DNA of 58,970 bases from Stenotrophomonas nitritireducens (GTDB lineage Bacteria; Pseudomonadota; Gammaproteobacteria; Xanthomonadales; Xanthomonadaceae): NCBI RefSeq assembly GCF_001431425.1, contig NZ_LDJG01000027.1:1-58970 (forward strand), read 5' to 3'. Position 1 is the first letter of the stretch, and each line of letters opens with the position of its first letter. The translations under genes and the position numbers were made by a program. The notes under the pieces were generated by a model. It ran no database searches. It was not told the origin of the DNA and saw only the letters and a list, made by a program, of their open reading frames with translations. This document shows, one piece after another, positions 54,884 to 58,970 of this stretch.

Positions 54884-55468
54884 TCAGGCCGGTTCCGGCA
54901 CGCCCGGCAACCCGGCCAGTACGCCCATGTACTGGCGGTAGTGGCGCAGCTCGGCGATCGAGTCGTGCACATCGCTCAACGCGGTGTGGCTGGAGTTCTT
55001 GCCCACGCCGGAAGCGATCGCCGGCGCCCAGCGCCGGGCCAGTTCCTTGACCGTGGACACGTCCAGGTTGCGGTAATGGAAATAGCGCTCCAGGCGCGGC
55101 ATCTGCCGGTGCAGGAAGCGGCGGTCCTGGCAGATGGAGTTGCCGCACATCGGCGAGGCGCCGGCCTTGATCCAGTCCTGCAGGAAGGCGATGGTCCGCG
55201 CTTCGGCCTGGCCCAGGCTGATGTCGCTTTGGACCACGCGCTGCCACAGGCCGGACCGGCGGTGCTGGTTGCGGTTCCACTCGTCCATCGCCTCCAGCGC
55301 CGCCAGCGGATGGGCGATGGCGAACTCGGGGCCTTCGGCCAGCACGTTGAGCTGGGCATCGGTGACCACGGTGGCGATCTCGATGATCGAATCGTTGTCC
55401 GTGTCCAGCCCGGTCATTTCCAGATCGATCCAGATCAACCGGTCGTTGCCTGTGCTGTTGTCCGTCAT
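54884..55468 (-). CDS. orn: Oligoribonuclease
   Basis: Degrades 2-5 nucleotide RNAs, including pGpG from cyclic-di-GMP turnover, to mononucleotides. The 194-residue product has all DEDDh exonuclease motifs: [12 protein letters not shown], the Asp in [16 protein letters not shown], and [21 protein letters not shown] with the catalytic His. The start at [11 protein letters not shown] gives a slightly extended N-terminus compared with the E. coli protein. It stands 73 bases before tadA's stop on the same strand and leads directly into the EcsC-type gene. Confidence 0.96.
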   Translation of the reverse strand: MTDNSTGNDRLIWIDLEMTGLDTDNDSIIEIATVVTDAQLNVLAEGPEFAIAHPLAALEAMDEWNRNQHRRSGLWQRVVQSDISLGQAEARTIAFLQDWIKAGASPMCGNSICQDRRFLHRQMPRLERYFHYRNLDVSTVKELARRWAPAIASGVGKNSSHTALSDVHDSIAELRHYRQYMGVLAGLPGVPEPA

Positions 55469-55541
55469 GTAGCGCCTCTTGCAGGGGCCGGCGGCAACGT
55501 CGCCGGCGGGATATCGGGCCTTCATGATACGCCGCGCGTGG

Positions 55542-56054
55542 TCAGCCGCCGTCGTCGGGCAGCAGCGGCCGGCCGCGCTTGGCGCGGAAGTAGTTGGTCA
55601 GGCGCAGGCCCGCTTCGCGCGCCAGCACGCCGCCGGCGACCTCGACGCGATGGTTGTGGCGCGCATCGCCCAGCAGGTCGAACACGCTGCCGCAGGCGCC
55701 GGTCTTGGGATCGGTGGCCGCGTACACCACGCGCGCCACCCGCGCGTGCACCAGCGCCATCGCGCACATCGCGCACGGTTCCAGCGTGACGTACAGCGTG
55801 CAGCCGACCAGCCGGTGGTTGCCGAGCCGCGCCCCGGCCTCGCGCATCGCCACGATCTCGGCATGCGCGCTGGGATCGTGGCGGGCGATGTTGAGGTTCC
55901 AGCCCTCGCCCAGCGCCTGCCCGTCGGCCCCGACCAGCACCGCGCCCACCGGGATCTCGTCGAACTCGCGCTGCGCGCGCTCGGCCAGCGCCAGCGCATG
56001 GCGCATCCAGCGCACATCGGTTTCCGGGTCGTGCCCGGCCGCGGCCGCGTTCAT
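55542..56054 (-). CDS. tadA: tRNA-specific adenosine deaminase
   Basis: Converts A34 to inosine in tRNA-Arg(ACG). The 170-residue product has the deaminase zinc site, [11 protein letters not shown] (His and the proton-shuttle Glu) and [22 protein letters not shown] (both Cys), and [25 protein letters not shown], characteristic of TadA. Length is typical. The start codon overlaps the stop of the upstream GNAT gene by four bases (ATGA), so translation is coupled. Confidence 0.95.
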   Translation of the reverse strand: MNAAAAGHDPETDVRWMRHALALAERAQREFDEIPVGAVLVGADGQALGEGWNLNIARHDPSAHAEIVAMREAGARLGNHRLVGCTLYVTLEPCAMCAMALVHARVARVVYAATDPKTGACGSVFDLLGDARHNHRVEVAGGVLAREAGLRLTNYFRAKRGRPLLPDDGG

Positions 56055-56515
56055 CGCGCACCTGCCGATGCGGACGGCGCGCCGGCATGGCGCAGGTGCA
56101 CCAGCGGATACGGCCGCCCCTGCCCATCAAGCGGCGAACGCCCGGTCTCGACGAAGCCCAGCCGCGCATAGAACGCCATTGCCTGCGCGTTCTGCGCGTT
56201 GACGTCGGTGCCCAGGCGCGGATGCCCGCGCAATGCCTGCTGCACCAGCAGGCGCCCCAGCCCGCGGCCGTGATGCGCCGGGTCGACGAACAGCGCCTCC
56301 ATGTGGCCGTCCACGACCAGCATGAAGGCCATCGGCACGTCGTCCGCGTCCACCGCCAGCAGCAGCGGCGCATGGGGCAGGAAACCGCAGACTTCGGCAT
56401 CGATGGCCTGGCGGTCGGCGGCGGCGAGGAAGTGGTGGGTGGCATCGACGGCGCGGCGCCAGATATCGATGATGCGGGCGCCGTCTTGCGGGCGCGATGG
56501 ACGCAGTGTCGGCAT
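56051..56515 (-). CDS. GNAT acetyltransferase, YjaB-like
   Basis: A 154-residue GNAT protein: LRPSRPQDGARIIDIWRRAVDATHHFL at the start, then MEALFVDPAHHGRGLGRLLVQQALRGHPRLGTDVNAQNAQAMAFYARLGFVETGRSPLDGQGRPYPLVHLRH. The acetyl-CoA loop HGRGLGRLL and the DATHHFL and GRSPLDxQGxPYPLxHL segments match the YjaB subgroup of E. coli. The natural substrate is unknown. The gene starts 63 bases downstream of the tRNA-Ser gene on the same strand and is coupled to tadA. Confidence 0.85.
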   Translation of the reverse strand: MPTLRPSRPQDGARIIDIWRRAVDATHHFLAAADRQAIDAEVCGFLPHAPLLLAVDADDVPMAFMLVVDGHMEALFVDPAHHGRGLGRLLVQQALRGHPRLGTDVNAQNAQAMAFYARLGFVETGRSPLDGQGRPYPLVHLRHAGAPSASAGAR

Positions 56516-56578
56516 GGCTCGAAGTCCGGAAGAGTCCCGGGAACGCACCCGGCGCGGCAGGCGCCCGGGCCGCCAGGA

Positions 56579-56668
56579 TGGCGGGCAGAGTGGGATTCGA
56601 ACCCACGGAAGGTTTGACCCTTCGCCGGTTTTCAAGACCGGTGCCTTAAACCGCTCGGCCATCTGCCC
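56579..56668 (-). tRNA. tRNA-Ser (anticodon UGA)
   Basis: Read on the minus strand: acceptor GGGCAGA with TCTGCCC, discriminator G and an encoded CCA (56579-56581). The D-arm is GCCGAGCGGTTTAAGGC, the anticodon stem CACCGGT/ACCGGCG holds loop CTTGAAA with TGA, and a long class II variable arm (AAGGGTCAAACCTT) precedes TTCGAATCC. It reads UCA and related Ser codons. A GAGAAT hexamer at 56711-56716 may be its -10. Confidence 0.97.
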
Positions 56669-56737
56669 GTGACTGTCGCACCGATGCCTGCGCACCGGCC
56701 AGGGGCGCGCATTCTCGCACGCCGCCGCCGATTCTGC

Positions 56738-57730
56738 TCAACCGGCCTCGATCGCCAGCGCACCCATGGTGGAGGCGCGGATCTTCTCCTTGGCACGCTC
56801 GCAGGCGCCGCCGCAATCCAGGCGCGAAGCCTCCAGTTCCGCCGGCAGGTGCTCGGCCAGGAAGTCGATGAACACCCGCACCGCCGGCAGCAGGCCGCGG
56901 CGCGAGGCGAACACCGCATGGCAGATGCCCTGCGGCAGCGACCAGTCCGGCAGCACCACTTCCAGCTCGCCGTTGCGCACCGCTTCGGCGCAGACCGTTT
57001 CCGGCAGCATGGTGATGCCGAAGCCGTCCTTGACCATGCTCTGCAGCAGCGGGAAATCGAACCCGGCCACGCGCGGCTGCAGGTCCACGCGGCTGACCAC
57101 GCCGCCCGGGCCGTGCAGTTCCCAGCGCTGCCGCGCCTCGTCCTCGCTGATGCTCAGGGTGACATGCTGGGCCAGGTCGTCCGGCGTCTTCGGGCGGCCG
57201 GCACGGTCCAGGTATTTCGGACTGGCCACCAGCAGTTCCTGCACCTGGCCGAAGCTGCGCATCACCAGGCTGCCGTCGTCGTCCAGCCGCGACCGCACCC
57301 GCAGCGCCACGTCGTAGCCCTCGTTGATGATGTCCACGCGGCGGTTGCTGATGTTCAGCTGCAGGCGCACCTTCGGGTACTGCTCGAGGAACTTCGGCAG
57401 CAGCTTGGGCAACTGCATCTGCGCCAGCGACACCGGTACGCTGGCGCGCACCAGACCACGCGGCTCGGCGCTGAGGCGGTCCACCACCTCGCGCGCGGCC
57501 TGCGCCTCGGCCAGCATGGTCTGCGCATGGCGGTGCACGCTCATGCCCACGTCGGTCACCGCGAAGCGACGGGTCGAACGCTGCAGCAGGCGCACGCCCA
57601 GGTCGGTTTCCAGCTGGCTGATGCGCCGGCTCAGGCGCGATTTGGGGATGCCCAGCGCGCGCTCGGCGGCGGCGAAGCCGCCATGGTCCACCACCATCGC
57701 GAAGTAGTAGAGGTCGTTGAGGTCCTGCAT
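56738..57730 (-). CDS. LysR-family transcriptional regulator
   Basis: A 330-residue LysR-type regulator. The winged-helix domain is DLNDLYYFAMVVDHGGFAAAERALGIPKSRLSRRISQLETDLGVRLLQRSTRRFAVTDVG. The periplasmic-binding-protein-like effector domain follows (RGLVRASVPVSLAQMQLPKLL to the end). The C-terminus is about 25 residues longer than average and Cys-rich (RLDCGGACERAKEKI), which is unusual and could sense metal or redox. The start was placed at MQDLNDLYYF, just before the DNA-binding domain. No divergent target gene lies next to it; serS is upstream on the same strand. Its regulon is unknown. Confidence 0.9.
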   Translation of the reverse strand: MQDLNDLYYFAMVVDHGGFAAAERALGIPKSRLSRRISQLETDLGVRLLQRSTRRFAVTDVGMSVHRHAQTMLAEAQAAREVVDRLSAEPRGLVRASVPVSLAQMQLPKLLPKFLEQYPKVRLQLNISNRRVDIINEGYDVALRVRSRLDDDGSLVMRSFGQVQELLVASPKYLDRAGRPKTPDDLAQHVTLSISEDEARQRWELHGPGGVVSRVDLQPRVAGFDFPLLQSMVKDGFGITMLPETVCAEAVRNGELEVVLPDWSLPQGICHAVFASRRGLLPAVRVFIDFLAEHLPAELEASRLDCGGACERAKEKIRASTMGALAIEAG

Positions 57731-57856
57731 GGATTGATCCCACAACTGGAACGAATCGGTAAATTCAACCACCTTTGTCCTGATTTTACAAATCAGGCCG
57801 CGATCGGTCCGATATGCCACGCACCGTCCGCGACAATGCTTCGTCCGGATGGCTCC

Positions 57857-57879
57857 AGCGGGGTGTTGCCCCGCTCTAC
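57857..57879 (-). repeat. Single GTAG-type REP element
   Basis: Read on the minus strand, GTAG followed by AGCGGGGCAACACCCCGCT, one base different from the element at 44487. It lies between serS and the LysR gene. Confidence 0.75.
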
Positions 57880-57905
57880 AGGACGGCAAGGGCGGGCCTG
57901 CAAAC

Positions 57906-57933
57906 GAAAGGCCCGCATCGCTGCGGGCCTTTC
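57906..57933 (-). terminator. Rho-independent terminator of serS
   Basis: A perfect 12-bp stem, GAAAGGCCCGCA with TGCGGGCCTTTC around a four-base loop, 25 bases after the serS stop. Flanking T on the minus strand is modest (TTTCGTTT). Confidence 0.8.
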
Positions 57934-57958
57934 AGACAGACGAAGATGACGGCCAGCC

Positions 57959-58970
<1,012 letters not shown>

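Overview
The window looks like ordinary chromosome from a GC-rich gammaproteobacterium of the Xanthomonadaceae (Stenotrophomonas, Pseudoxanthomonas, Xanthomonas or Luteimonas type). The assignment rests on high GC with GC/C third positions, GTAG-type palindromic REP elements of the kind known from Stenotrophomonas, a protein of the Xanthomonadaceae 'transmembrane repetitive protein' type, the rpsA-ihfB-lapAB-polysaccharide-galU gene order, and agmatine-type putrescine genes. Genus-level assignment is inference. I saw no prophage, transposase gene, CRISPR array or rRNA.

Layout. 1-8.4 kb (minus strand): cmk, rpsA, ihfB, lapA, lapB, a WecA/WbpL-like sugar-phosphate transferase, a WbpM/CapD-like dehydratase and galU, a run that links translation, LPS homeostasis and surface-sugar synthesis. 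8.6-13.3 kb (plus): a Cys-minus ribosomal protein L36, a small exported protein, the agmatine-to-putrescine pair aguA/aguB, a GNAT acetyltransferase and a TraB-family membrane protein. 13.3-14.4 kb: two small membrane-protein genes, one frameshifted. 14.5-22.2 kb (minus): an adaptor-permease-permease RND efflux operon. 22.4-23.5 kb (plus): two monohaem cytochromes c and a small membrane protein. 23.6-26.0 kb (minus): a TonB-like repetitive membrane protein and nfuA. 26.1-27.7 kb (plus): pterin dehydratase, a TonB-C lipoprotein and a ZIP transporter. 27.7-32.3 kb: rluC and rne are divergent and share a long rne leader.

32.4-37.1 kb: a GacA/NarL-type regulator, a PAP2 phosphatase overlapping ispG, and divergently a RegB/RegA-type redox two-component system. 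37.2-44.4 kb: an SDR, acnB, a vapBC-type toxin-antitoxin module directly upstream of acnB, and acnA diverging. 44.4-44.8 kb: a REP-repeat block. 44.8-48.2 kb: a Tat-exported M19 dipeptidase-like protein, dnaB and an FMN reductase. 48.3-53.2 kb (minus): a glutamine-dependent asparagine synthetase paired with a fused E1 alpha-beta thiamine enzyme, and a GST. 53.4-57.7 kb (minus): GNAT, EcsC-type protein, orn, tadA, GNAT, tRNA-Ser(UGA), LysR regulator. The window ends inside serS.

Most of this is core metabolism and information processing. The points most worth a second look are the asymmetric proton-relay residues of the two RND permeases, a dipeptidase homologue missing part of its metal site, a hairpin that covers the rne ribosome-binding site, a palindromic vapBC promoter that may read into acnB, the E1 fusion/asparagine synthetase pair, several start codons placed 6-7 nt after a -10 hexamer (likely leaderless mRNAs), and the tandem REP unit at 44.5 kb. 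I found no clear candidate for a wholly new system. The E1 fusion/AsnB pair and the TonB-like repetitive protein are the least explained genes.
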